Origin: a virus
Direction: 5' to 3' (one strand)
IMG/VR virus record: IMGVR_UViG_3300042507_002119
Span: 1-32,226 of that record
Length of the DNA stretch: 32,226 nt
Made by a program: the position numbers and the translations under genes. Position 1 is the first letter of the stretch, and every line of letters begins with the position of its first letter. A model generated the notes under the pieces. The model was given only the letters and a program-made list of their open reading frames with translations, was not told the origin of the DNA and did not search any database. Shown here one piece after another: positions 7,902 through 17,500 of the stretch.

Positions 7902-8546
7902 TTAACCGTTCTTTCGGAAGCGGCGAATACGAGCCTTCTCCTGGCGCCAGCGCTGTTGGGCGCTCATCGCTAGGTTGTTCATGCCGAGTGCGGTGACGTC
8001 TGAGTTACCAGATCCCACCTGCCACTGCTGGAATTGCGCTCGGTCGAACGTCAGCATTGAGAGAGCCTCTGCTTCAACAAACACCTTAACGGCGTTGGCG
8101 GCAGTGACGTCGAGATCCGTGATAGACGTTGTTTGGGATGTAACAATCTGAGTCCAGGCGCCGTAGCCGAAGACCTTTAGTGTCCCTTGACCAACGGCAA
8201 GGGTATAGTGCGTTGGGAGATATAGGATACCGCCGTGGATTTCCCAACCAGAGTCTGGGCCTTCGCCGTTTGCTGGCCAGACCGTCTCTCGGTACTTCCC
8301 GTCACCATCGTAAACGTCTACTCGGATTGGCCAGGTTACGGTCGTGAGGGCAACGGTAAACATCGAGCCGTTGATCGGCTGCGTAAAGGCGACCGAGTCA
8401 ATGGTCTCGTTTGGGTACACGGAGCCGATGGCGTCGATGCCACGGTTGATCAACTCGCCGACTTGGGCGTCTGACCACGTCGTCCCGTTTGGGTCACGGA
8501 GCGACAGCCTCAGAGAGGTGAGAAGGCTTGAAAATGTGGTACTCAT
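7902..8546 (-). CDS. Head-tail adaptor-like protein
   Basis: This 214-aa protein starts with a helical segment typical of adaptor/connector proteins, SLRLSLRDPNGTTWSDAQV followed by a helix of the type that opens many neck proteins. A beta-rich middle (about 60-140, including WEIHGGILYLP) follows, and the C-terminus is a basic helix (RWRQEKARIRRFRKNG). Adaptors of this type bind the portal after DNA packaging and provide the docking site for the tail. Its position after the capsid gene and before the Dit-like gene fits. The ATG overlaps the stop of the glycosyltransferase as ATGA. Confidence 0.65.
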   Translation of the reverse strand: MSTTFSSLLTSLRLSLRDPNGTTWSDAQVGELINRGIDAIGSVYPNETIDSVAFTQPINGSMFTVALTTVTWPIRVDVYDGDGKYRETVWPANGEGPDSGWEIHGGILYLPTHYTLAVGQGTLKVFGYGAWTQIVTSQTTSITDLDVTAANAVKVFVEAEALSMLTFDRAQFQQWQVGSGNSDVTALGMNNLAMSAQQRWRQEKARIRRFRKNG

Positions 8547-9775
8547 GCGATCTTGGCTCCTTTGCCTTTATTCTCGGCTGCCCATTTGAAGGCGTCAGCC
8601 CATTCCTTTGCTCGATCTTTGTAGTGATATTCCTTTAGCACACGCTCACGCGCCGCACCTGCGAGTTGTTCTCGCAAATCCTTGCTGCGTGTTAATTTCT
8701 TCATCGCCTCGTACCACTCGCCACGACCACGGGCAAGCAGTCCGTCAACGCCGTCTCGGACTACCTCGTAGGGTCCACCGTTACGCATTCGTTCTCCGAT
8801 GAACGCACCGCCAACCATGGCGTATTCCAACCAGTGAAGTTCTGACTTGGCCTGGTCGAAGTCGTCGCCCATCAGCGGCGCAATGCCGATGTCTGGGTGA
8901 CTGTTCGCAAGCGTCTCGCAGAACTTGGCGATGCCTTCTACGTACGGAACCTGCTCGTCAAAGAGCGGGGTAATGATGTTTTCGGTTCCAGGATTAACGC
9001 CGATGAAGACGCGGGTCATCTCTTTCCTGAGATCCTCGACTGCCTTGCCAGCGTATCCGCCAACGATCTTGCCGCGTGGTCCCTCTGGGTATCCAGCGTA
9101 ATCGCGGATGCGAGCAGTGCTGCCGTAGTAGACCATGCGCGGCTTCTCTACAACTGGTCGCTCGGTGGTCGCCTTGTAGAGTTCTGGGTCAATCGCGTTG
9201 CGGATAACCCTGACGTTGTCGTTAAACCGCGAGTATCGCTTGGCAATGACATCCGTCGACGTGGTAACCAGATCAGCCCGCTGCGCCATCTCTTCGATCA
9301 TTGTCAGTTCTGGAAGAATGTCTTTCTTGTAGCCATTCCAGTCCTTGATGTTGAAGTGATCGTCGTCAGTTTCGTAGACAATTGCCTTGTTGTGGGCAGC
9401 AAACCTAAACGCTGGCCAGAGAAGGCGGGTGATGAGGTCTCGTTCCTTCCACCCATGTGGGTGCTCAATTGCCTCAGGATACGAGAATGTAACAAATGGA
9501 CACTGCTCATCCGCACAGGAGAGCGTAGTGTTGTAGTATCTTCGGAAGACCACGACGTCAGCCCAATCGACGTCGGTGGAGTCAAACTCAATGAACCCCT
9601 TGTTGAACGCCTCTGGCATCAGCATTTTCTCGCCGCCAGGCCTGACGTTGAAGTTGACTTTATTCAGACCCTTGTATTCAACTCCGAGTTTCTTAAGTTC
9701 CTCGGTGAACTGGTGCCCACGGAAGTAGGCGCAAGGACCGTCTTCGACGTGTCCCCAAACTAGGACTTTCAGCAT
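8543..9775 (-). CDS. GT4-like glycosyltransferase
   Basis: This is a 410-aa GT-B-type glycosyltransferase. The N-terminal domain begins MLKVLVWGH; a central segment (ADLVTTSTDVIAKRY, then VRVIRNAIDPELY) matches the family boundary between acceptor and donor domains. The donor domain contains DIGIAPLMGDD, SELHWLEYAMVGG and VVRDGVDGLLA, where GT4 enzymes hold the nucleotide-sugar. The start is the ATG at 9775 preceded by GGCGGGG; an ATG at 9793 lacks a ribosome-binding site. It lies inside the structural module, directly after the capsid gene, and may use sugars made by the two SDR enzymes at 1825..3623. Targets could be a virion protein or host wall polymer; neither is shown by sequence. Confidence 0.88.
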   Translation of the reverse strand: MLKVLVWGHVEDGPCAYFRGHQFTEELKKLGVEYKGLNKVNFNVRPGGEKMLMPEAFNKGFIEFDSTDVDWADVVVFRRYYNTTLSCADEQCPFVTFSYPEAIEHPHGWKERDLITRLLWPAFRFAAHNKAIVYETDDDHFNIKDWNGYKKDILPELTMIEEMAQRADLVTTSTDVIAKRYSRFNDNVRVIRNAIDPELYKATTERPVVEKPRMVYYGSTARIRDYAGYPEGPRGKIVGGYAGKAVEDLRKEMTRVFIGVNPGTENIITPLFDEQVPYVEGIAKFCETLANSHPDIGIAPLMGDDFDQAKSELHWLEYAMVGGAFIGERMRNGGPYEVVRDGVDGLLARGRGEWYEAMKKLTRSKDLREQLAGAARERVLKEYHYKDRAKEWADAFKWAAENKGKGAKIA

Positions 9776-9942
9776 ATCGACCCCGCCGAGCATAGAGGCT
9801 CGGAAACTCTTGGGGGGTATCTAGGTACCACCCTGACCCTTTTCGAGGCTCCTTGCTCGTCTGGCAGGCCTCTACGTTGATTCTAGCGGGACTCCCCCGC
9901 CCAGTCCATAGGACCAGGCGGGGGTATCGGCGTCCCTACCGA
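9776..9942. other. Noncoding gap after the capsid gene
   Basis: These 167 bases separate the capsid stop from the glycosyltransferase start, the longest gap in the minus-strand gene array. They contain the large hairpin at 9894-9924 and, near 9776-9782, the ribosome-binding site of the next gene. No gene or tRNA is seen. A GCCTCTACG nonamer near 9869 recurs at about 25213, 25234 and 32118. Confidence 0.7.
9894..9924 (-). terminator. Strong two-stage hairpin 19 bases after the capsid stop
   Basis: CCCCCGCC (9894-9901) pairs perfectly with GGCGGGGG (9917-9924); a symmetric CA/CA internal loop leads to a second stem GTCC (9904-9907)/GGAC (9911-9914) with an ATA loop. On the minus strand it begins 19 bases past the capsid stop. 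No T-tract follows, so it may be a GC-only terminator or a 3'-end stabiliser for the capsid message rather than a classic intrinsic terminator. Confidence 0.65.
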
Positions 9943-10914
9943 TTAGACTCCGACCGTGGCCTGGGTCTTGACGATGCGGTAACGAGCACCTGCCTCATCG
10001 AGGAGGAGGGAGCCGAAGCGCATCTTGTAACCGACCAACGCCTTCTGTGCGAGTGGGTCGGTGTGGTCACCACCAGGCGCAACGAAGTACGACTGGAGGG
10101 TCTGGCTGTCGCCAATTGCGTAGGCGTCAGGACCAAGGAAGGTTGCGGCGTACACGTTGCCTGACGAAGCACCAGCGGTCGCGTAGACCTTGGCGTCCGA
10201 AGACACGATGAAGCGCACGCCAGCGAACATACCGATTTCGCCCGTAAGCAGGTCGGTGTTGTTCACGTACTTGCGCGACTCGATCCAGCCGTTTACAGCC
10301 GTATCGCTGATCAAGTCATACTCCTGTGAAGGATGGATGATTGCGCGATACGTGCCATCAGCGAACTGAGGAACGTTGGCACCCTTAAGTCGAGCAACGA
10401 TCTGCTTGACAAAGGCACCGTTCAGGAGGCCAGCAGCAGCAACTGCGCTGTTGGCGGCGTTCTGGGTCAGCGTGCCCGAAGCGGTAGCACCAAAGACAGC
10501 GCTCGTGAGAGCGGTGCTGTGGATGTTATCGCGGACGATCTGGTCCATCGAGCGAACTGCCTGATACGCTACACGCTCGGCAGCAATGCTGACGAGGTCA
10601 TGTGGCGAATCAATGTTGGCCAGGTCGGAGATTGCGACCGTCGAGCCGTACTGCACAGCAGTAAAGAACTCGGACGAAATCGTCAGTTCCTGGTCAGTAG
10701 GTGGGGCGCCTTCCGTAAGCGGCGTCGTGTTGACCGCGAGGTCAGCGTAACGAGCGTAGCGGAGGGTGTTCGTGCCCTTGATGAAGCGAGCAGGGACGTA
10801 AAGCCCTGGCATCGCGTGTACAGCACGTGCGCGGAGTTCCTCGAGCGCTCGGGCAGAAACAAGTTCCTGTACGAGGGCTGCAAAACCCGTAGTGCTGGTC
10901 GTTGTGGTAGCCAT
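9943..10914 (-). CDS. Major capsid protein, N4-gp56-like (HK97 fold)
   Basis: This 323-aa protein is the shell subunit. The family signature is clear between residues 45 and 120: LRYARYADL, then TTPLTEGAPPT, then VQYGSTVAISDLAN, then AVRSMDQIVRDNI, as in N4-gp56 family capsid proteins, which adopt the HK97 fold. The N-terminal 25 residues are threonine-rich and then helical. The start has AAAGGAG eight bases upstream. The scaffold gene precedes it by 13 bases, and a strong hairpin follows the stop, so the scaffold and capsid look like one highly expressed pair. Confidence 0.92.
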   Translation of the reverse strand: MATTTTSTTGFAALVQELVSARALEELRARAVHAMPGLYVPARFIKGTNTLRYARYADLAVNTTPLTEGAPPTDQELTISSEFFTAVQYGSTVAISDLANIDSPHDLVSIAAERVAYQAVRSMDQIVRDNIHSTALTSAVFGATASGTLTQNAANSAVAAAGLLNGAFVKQIVARLKGANVPQFADGTYRAIIHPSQEYDLISDTAVNGWIESRKYVNNTDLLTGEIGMFAGVRFIVSSDAKVYATAGASSGNVYAATFLGPDAYAIGDSQTLQSYFVAPGGDHTDPLAQKALVGYKMRFGSLLLDEAGARYRIVKTQATVGV

Positions 10915-10927
10915 TTATGCTACTCCT

Positions 10928-11485
10928 TTACTCAGCGAATGGATTTCCCAATGCCGCGAGTTTCTCTTTGATACTCTTGGAATCGGGCTTGACAATTGGC
11001 GCAGCAGTTGCCCGTCGCGCATTATTTGGATCTACTGGCGCTGGCTCCGACTCGACAGGGGCAGTGGCCACGGCAGCGTCGCGGATGAACTTCTCTAGCG
11101 CAGCGATGCGTGAGATTTCATCCAGACCGCTTGTGTCCTTCTGAAACTGATGAGCGAGTGGGAACTCCTTCGCTAGGCGCTCCTCGCGTGCCGCAGCCTC
11201 GACAGCAGCAGCCTTCGATTCCAGTTCTCGAATACGCGCCTGCGCCTTCTCGAACTCAGTCATCGAGGACTGCTCCTGCTCCGCCTTCCAGCGAGCGAGT
11301 TCCGCAGCCTGGGACTTGAGGTCATCAAGTTCCTTCTTGGTTGCGGTTAGTGCCTGATCCTTACCTGCTAGGCGCTTCTTCCAAGTGGTGACGTCACCCT
11401 CGTTCTCAGTGGTCGCAACGGGGGCCTCAACGGCCTCCACTGCAGGCGACTGGACTTCGGTGCTGTTCACGACTTCTTCAGCCAC
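10928..11485 (-). CDS. Capsid scaffolding protein
   Basis: This is a 185-aa, highly charged, low-hydrophobicity protein. An alanine/glutamate/valine-rich N-terminus (1-30) leads to a long predicted coiled coil (about 35-115: KKELDDLKSQAAELARWKAE and onward), and the C-terminus ends in a small basic-hydrophobic helix (IKEKLAALGNPFAE) like the capsid-binding helix-turn-helix of other scaffolds. It lies directly upstream of the capsid gene, the standard position. The start is a GTG (11483-11485) seven bases after AAGGAG; an out-of-frame ATG at 11490 is too close to that site and opens only a seven-codon frame. Confidence 0.85.
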   Translation of the reverse strand: MAEEVVNSTEVQSPAVEAVEAPVATTENEGDVTTWKKRLAGKDQALTATKKELDDLKSQAAELARWKAEQEQSSMTEFEKAQARIRELESKAAAVEAAAREERLAKEFPLAHQFQKDTSGLDEISRIAALEKFIRDAAVATAPVESEPAPVDPNNARRATAAPIVKPDSKSIKEKLAALGNPFAE

Positions 11486-11510
11486 AGCATTTCTCCTTTT
11501 CTACAACCCA

Positions 11511-11529
11511 CCCCAACACAGTGTCGGGG
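11511..11529 (-). promoter_or_regulatory. Hairpin between the giant virion gene and the scaffold gene
   Basis: On the minus strand CCCCGACA pairs with TGTTGGGG around a CTG loop, with one G-U pair; the same position is an A-C mismatch on the plus strand, so the structure favours minus-strand RNA. It lies 8 bases past the giant-gene stop and about 26 bases before the scaffold start. No T-tract follows. It may act as a partial terminator, or as an RNA-processing or stability element at the front of the scaffold-capsid message. Confidence 0.55.
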
Positions 11530-11536
11530 ACTTTAT

Positions 11537-14500
11537 TTACGGATTAAAGAACCTGTTGACGTCCAACTGAACGTCATCTAGTTCATTTTCGAGGGATTCG
11601 CCAAATGCGCCAGCGCCACCAAGAAGTGCGCCACCCTGGCCAAGAACGGTGCCGCGCATGATGGTCTCGCCAACAAGTGGCGGAACTTTGGAAAGTTGCT
11701 CAAACGTGAGCGGCTGGTTGCGCTGCGCTGGCTCAAGGACGCCCTTGCGGAGCCAGTACGGAGCGGCGAAGCCCAGGTTCGTGGGCGTCGCAGGGACCAT
11801 GATGTTCAAAGCGTACCACAAAGGACGAGCCTCTGCTAGTGTCGTCATGAACCCACGGTCCGTGTTCGCGTCGACAGCAAGGGCCTCTTGTAGGCGCATA
11901 GCATTGATGTAGCCAAACCCTGGTCGAACGTGACCAGCAATCTTTGGCGCGAACATCATCTTGAGCATCCACGGAATCGCCTTCTGGGTCATGTACGAGT
12001 ATGGGTAGATTCCTAGGAACGGATGGTTGATCGAACGCTCGAACCATGAGCGGTAAGAACTGAAGAACTGATACTTGTTGGCACGTCGAGTGCCACGGAT
12101 CATGGCGTCAGTGAAGACACCGTGAGCAGCGGCTGCAATCTCTCGAGCCTTGCTGGCTGGAATGCCAGCCTCGGTGACTGCCTTCGTCCACAGGCCGATG
12201 GTTGGACCAGCCTCCCTGCGGAGCACAGTGGCAAACGCCTCTGGGCTGGACTGGATCATGCCGTCCTCGAGGATGCGGGCCATGACGCTTCGACCGTCAG
12301 TGAGTCCAAACTCAGCAAACTGATCAAACGTATCTGGCATGGCCTTCTTAAGTAGGGTATACATCTCTTCGACGGCCCACTCGGACGCCATGATGTCTCG
12401 GTACATCAACTTGAACTCTTCTGGATTATTGATCGCCCAGACCCCATCCTTAATGGCGTTCTTGGCCTTCAGTACCCTAGACACTGCATTGTTAAAGTCA
12501 GGCTTCTCCCGAATGGCAGAAAGCGACGACACAAGGGCCTTCTCCTGGTCATAGAAGACGGACTCGGCGATCTCGTTCGTTACTGATCGGCTGTCCTCGG
12601 TCATTCGTCGAATCAACTTCGATGGTTTGCCGCCAAGGAACTCGTCAACCTGATCTGTTTTGATCCTGTCCATGAGGGCCATCATCTTGGTCTCGATTGG
12701 CTCAAGGATCTGGCGGAAGAACGGGTTACCCTTACCGAATCGGAAGAGTGGGAAGGCACGGTCAGTGACTGCGCCCATGACTGGCTTCCACGCCTTGGCC
12801 CGACCAGAGAACCCAGGTAGCAGGCCGACGACGCTTACGTCACCAGCAGCAGCCGTAAATAGGTCTGCGAGTGGATCGTTGTTCTCAATGTACTTGAAAT
12901 ACTCGGCGTCGCCAAGCACTTCACGGAAAATGGTTTGCACCTGATCTCGCTCGAACCAGAGGCCTCGGACCGTCGTCTCCTTGCGTGCAGAAAGGTTGCC
13001 GACTCGGGCCAGGATGATCTCTGCCTCACGGGGAGTGATGCCAACCTTCTTGGTAATGTCTGTAACAAATCGCTCGATGTAGTTTGTACGAACGACATCT
13101 GGGCCATACTCTCGGGTCATGAGATCCGAGAACTTGTCAAGGAATCCACGGCGCTTATTGGTCGTAGCCGTTACCTCGTCCAACTTGTTGATGGCAACGG
13201 TGTCGAGCAGGTCGACGAACGGCTGCGCCGAGGTTGCGATCCTGGTCCCACCGAAGCCATCAGAGACTCGGGTGGTTCGCTCAATGATGCCACCTTTTGG
13301 AGCGACGCCATAGCGGTATCCACCGAGGGCAATCTGCGCCTGCTTGGCCTTGAAGCCATCTGGCAAGAGCCGAGCCTCGGTCTCCGTTAGTTCTCGGACT
13401 GTGATCTCTGGGTGGTTTCGTACCCAGTCAACGATGTCGACAGCAGAGCCACCTTTGTTCCACCAGACCGCAGCAACGTCATCATACTTCTGCACGAGTT
13501 CGTCAGCGATTGGTCGGAATGCAGCCTCTAGTTGCTCTTCTGGCAACTTCGGCTTACTGAGTCGAGCGATCTCTCCCTCTGGAATGTCCAGTGCAGATCG
13601 AATGACCTTCTCTGACTCTTTCTCTGCGGCAATTCGACCGAGAGCCGTGTTGAGGTAATAGCCCTCGCCGTCCTTGATCCTGAAGATCGACTCTTGTTCG
13701 GATCGGATACCAGCCTCAATTGCATCCTGTACGCTGTCGTACTTAATCGATACGTCGATGTAATAGGTATCGACACCGACGCTGTCGTAGAGTCCAATAT
13801 AATGGCTGTCTAGGGACAGAAGATCTTCGTTGTCTGAAACGTACTTGGCGAGCAATTGTCGCTGGAAGTTTTTGTCCGTAAGGAATCGCTCACGATCTGC
13901 GCCAGTAAGCGCAATGCTGCGTGGCTGGTACGGCGAGTTCATGAAGCCGAAATCGTCACCAACAACCTGCTTCGTGTTTCGGATTGGGTTAAACGTCGCT
14001 CCTCCACCGCGGGCAACAAGGTCTTCGTCGATCATCTTAAGCACGTCCGAGGTTGCCTCGTTGACAGCCTTCAGCGTTTCGCTTCCGTCTGTCTCACCGA
14101 GGATCATGTTGACACGCTTGATGATCGCATCGCGTGCGTTCTGCGTGAGGCTACGCTCGCTGATCAGGGTAATTCGTGACCAGGTATCAGCATCTGGCAG
14201 CGGCTGAGGGCCGTTGTGGCTGAGCATTCGGTCGAAGACGTTGCGCAGTTCTGGGTGAATCTGCTCCGCCTTGCTGACCTTTGCCCACAGATCCGTCATG
14301 AACTGGCGAATCTGGCCAAAGAGGTCTACGAGTGCTGGGATCGGGGCGCGGCCCGTGTACATGTAGTTAGTGAAGTCCTTCGCGAATCGCTCTTCGAGTT
14401 CCGTGGTCCAACCCTTGGTTGCACCGTAGACCTGGAGCACAACACGCTGATCGACGTCAGACAAGTTGCGTCGACCAATGTGGCCGATCTCATGGATCGC

Positions 14501-17500
14501 CGTCGTGATGTCGGCGCCCTTGAACAACTCGATGGCGGACTTGCCGTTGCGGTAGAACTTGGCTTTACCGAGCACCTGCCCACCGCGCTCCTCAAGGAAC
14601 TCGGCCATGACTCGTGTGTCGATACCAGCAAAGCCTTCAGTGCGCTTTGTTCCGCCAGCCTTCCTGATGGACTTTAGCGCCCTGGTGATCTGCTCTGGCG
14701 ACGGCTTCGCCATCTTGTCGACGCCGCGATGTAGCCAGAAGTGAGGCTCGATCTGCTGTCGGGTAATGTCCCAAATGAACCACTGCTTCTGTGCGCCAGA
14801 GAGTTTCTCTAGCCCAGGGTACAGAGTCTTACCCCAGTCATCAGCCATCTGGTTCATGTACTTGATCATGACTTCAAATGAACTGTTTCTGAGGGTCTTG
14901 ATGTCTGGGGTGTCTTTCGATCTGGCCCATGCTGGAAGTTCTGATACAGCGTTCTTCGTCGCCTGCGGAACATCCGCCTTGGCAATGTTCCTTACACCAA
15001 GGGCGATGCGATTGCCACTGGCATTCATGCCCTTTGGCTCCTTGCCAGCACGGAGTTCCGACAGGACCTTGCGCATGCCTGGGAGGATCTCGGTGACCTT
15101 CTTGCCAGCCTCGTCGATGTAGGTGTCTACGCCGCCGCCGAGGAACTCCTTAGCCTCTGCCGTGCCGACTCTGTCGACTTCATCGACGATCTCGTCAGCA
15201 AGCGTCCTACCGCCTGGAAGTTTAACCGTGTCTGCCCACTTGAAAATAGCAATGGACATCTGCGAGTCAATGGCACCGACGGTCATTGCCGCAGTGTCCA
15301 TCATTTCCGCAGCGAAGACGCCGACCTTTAGCCCAGCACCCTTGAGCAACGTGAGTCGCTCTGCGAACTGAAGCATGGTCTCGCCAGGAAGAAGTTTGAA
15401 GAATTCTGGATTGTCCGCTGCGGCAACCATGACGCGACCAGCGGTCACGATCTGGGATGCAATTCCAAGGTTGTCCTCGAGTCCGAAGTCCGCAGCGATC
15501 TCGCGGGCCAGGTCAGTCTCGTCGGCATAGGCGACATTACGGATACGGTCACCGTATCGAGCAACGAACTCGTTGATGTCCTCCATGTTTCGGACACGGA
15601 GGATCTGGTATACTGCTGCGTTGGACGAGAGGTTCCGTCGTGGAGAGAGCAGCGAGAACATGATCCTGTTCACGACTGCGGCGGTGTCCTGCATGTCGAT
15701 GGCCTTGGAGGCCGTCATCTTCTTGTGCATCTGGACACGGATTTCTCCAGGAAGCGCGGCTACAACCTCGTCTGGTTGCGAGGCGATGATGACCTCGTCA
15801 ATGATGTTGTATGGCGCTGGATCAGCAAAGGCTGCAAGGCCACCAGGAAGGGCAAACCCGCCCTTGGCTGTTTCGATGACCTCTGGGGCCAACTGCTCGC
15901 CAAGGCCAGCGGCGATCATGCGTTCGGTTGGCGTAATTGTCTTGGCAACTTCAAGGATCTCTGCGCTCGTGGTTGCGTCCCTAAACGCAGCCTTAGTCAA
16001 CTCAGCCTTGCTATAGAGTTCGTCGACGAGGGATACGGCGGCATCCTGTTCGCTGAGAGTCGACACGCCGTATACATGTTTTGCGTACCACTCGTTCGGC
16101 GTAATTCCTTCTCGCGCTGCGGTTGAGACACCGACGGAGTCGTACAACTTTGCAACAGCAAGGGCCTGATCTGGTGGGAGTTCCGAGAAGTACGTCTTTG
16201 CCAGGGCCTCGTGTCGCGACGCGGCCTCAGCCTCGATCTTAGCCAATGCCTCGAACTGGGTGGCCCGCTCAGCAGCAACTTCGCGCATCGAACGACCGAA
16301 TGCGGCCATGCGGCCAGTTTCCAGGAGGTTAATGAGGTCTCGAGTATTGCCAGCGTTCTTGGCCCACTGGTTACGAGCAATCTCTGCTGCTTTATCCGCA
16401 GAAACCCTGAATCCGAACTGAAGCGTTCGTGATAGGAAGTTAACAAACTGCTCTTCGTTCTGGGCAAATCGTACAAGGTTCAACTTGTTCTGCTGGATCA
16501 GTTCGATGCCAGCGTCAACAGCGTATCGCACGTTGGACTTTCCAAGTGCCTCTGCTGCCATAACGTAAAAATCTGGTCGTTCTTTGACGTCAATCTTTGA
16601 CATAACGTCAGTGAGTTCGCTAAGCAAGCCAGAAACCTTATCGCTGCCAGCGAATGCCTTCATCTCTGGGACAAACGCTGATTCTACGGCATTGGCAATG
16701 CGAACCTGGTCCACGCTGGAGTAACCAATGTCACTAAGGAAGTCTGCAACAGTCCTGTTTGTTCCGTACTCGGTCGCAAGAAGCGTGTCAGCACCCTTTG
16801 CCCCCGTAGCCAACTTATCGTACATTGCGCGAAGGAGATTTTGGCTAGAAGCACGCCAAGTGTTTCGCTGATTGCTTACAAGCGCCTCTGCTACCGCTGC
16901 CTTATTGGCATTTGCAGTGGTAAGCACGGCATTTCCAAGGGCCTCATCTACGTTCTCTTTTCCAGTAGCAACGCCGATTTCATCGAGCATGTCGGTTGTT
17001 GCCTTGCCGCCGACGATTCGTTCTGGCTGCTGGGCAATTTCACGAGTAAGTCGGCCACCAGTTACCTGGCCCCACTTATCCGTTACCTTCCCCCAGGTTG
17101 ACGTATACATCTTTCCGAGCCAGTCGTACTTCTCGAGGAATACGGCATCCTGAGCAAGGGTCATCGCCTCTGAGGTTTTCCTCGCGGCAAGTGCTTCGTT
17201 TCCGACCCCCAATGCCTTAGCGGCATCTGCCTTTGCAGTTTTCTCTGCTACCCTCAGAGCGTCTACTCCGTATGAGGAAAGTCGAGCGGCCCTGGATGCC
17301 ATAGTGAATGGCTTGGTAATTGGAATAATGTTAGTTGGATCAAATACCATCGTCCACAAGAAGTTCACAAAGGCATCTGGGCTATACGCGCCATACTTCG
17401 AACTACCAGCCGTACCGAATTGACCGACGTATTCAGCGGCAATATCCTCGACGGACTCGCCGTTTCGGTATCGGATGACTGCGTCCTTTGGGGCATCTGT

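Noticed and set aside
8897-9763. Plus-strand open frame of 288 codons opposite the glycosyltransferase
   Set aside because: The minus-strand frame has clear GT4 motifs and correct junctions; the antisense frame has none.
9776-9942. tRNA or other structured RNA gene
   Set aside because: The gap holds one strong hairpin only; no cloverleaf, anticodon arm or T-loop sequence could be found.
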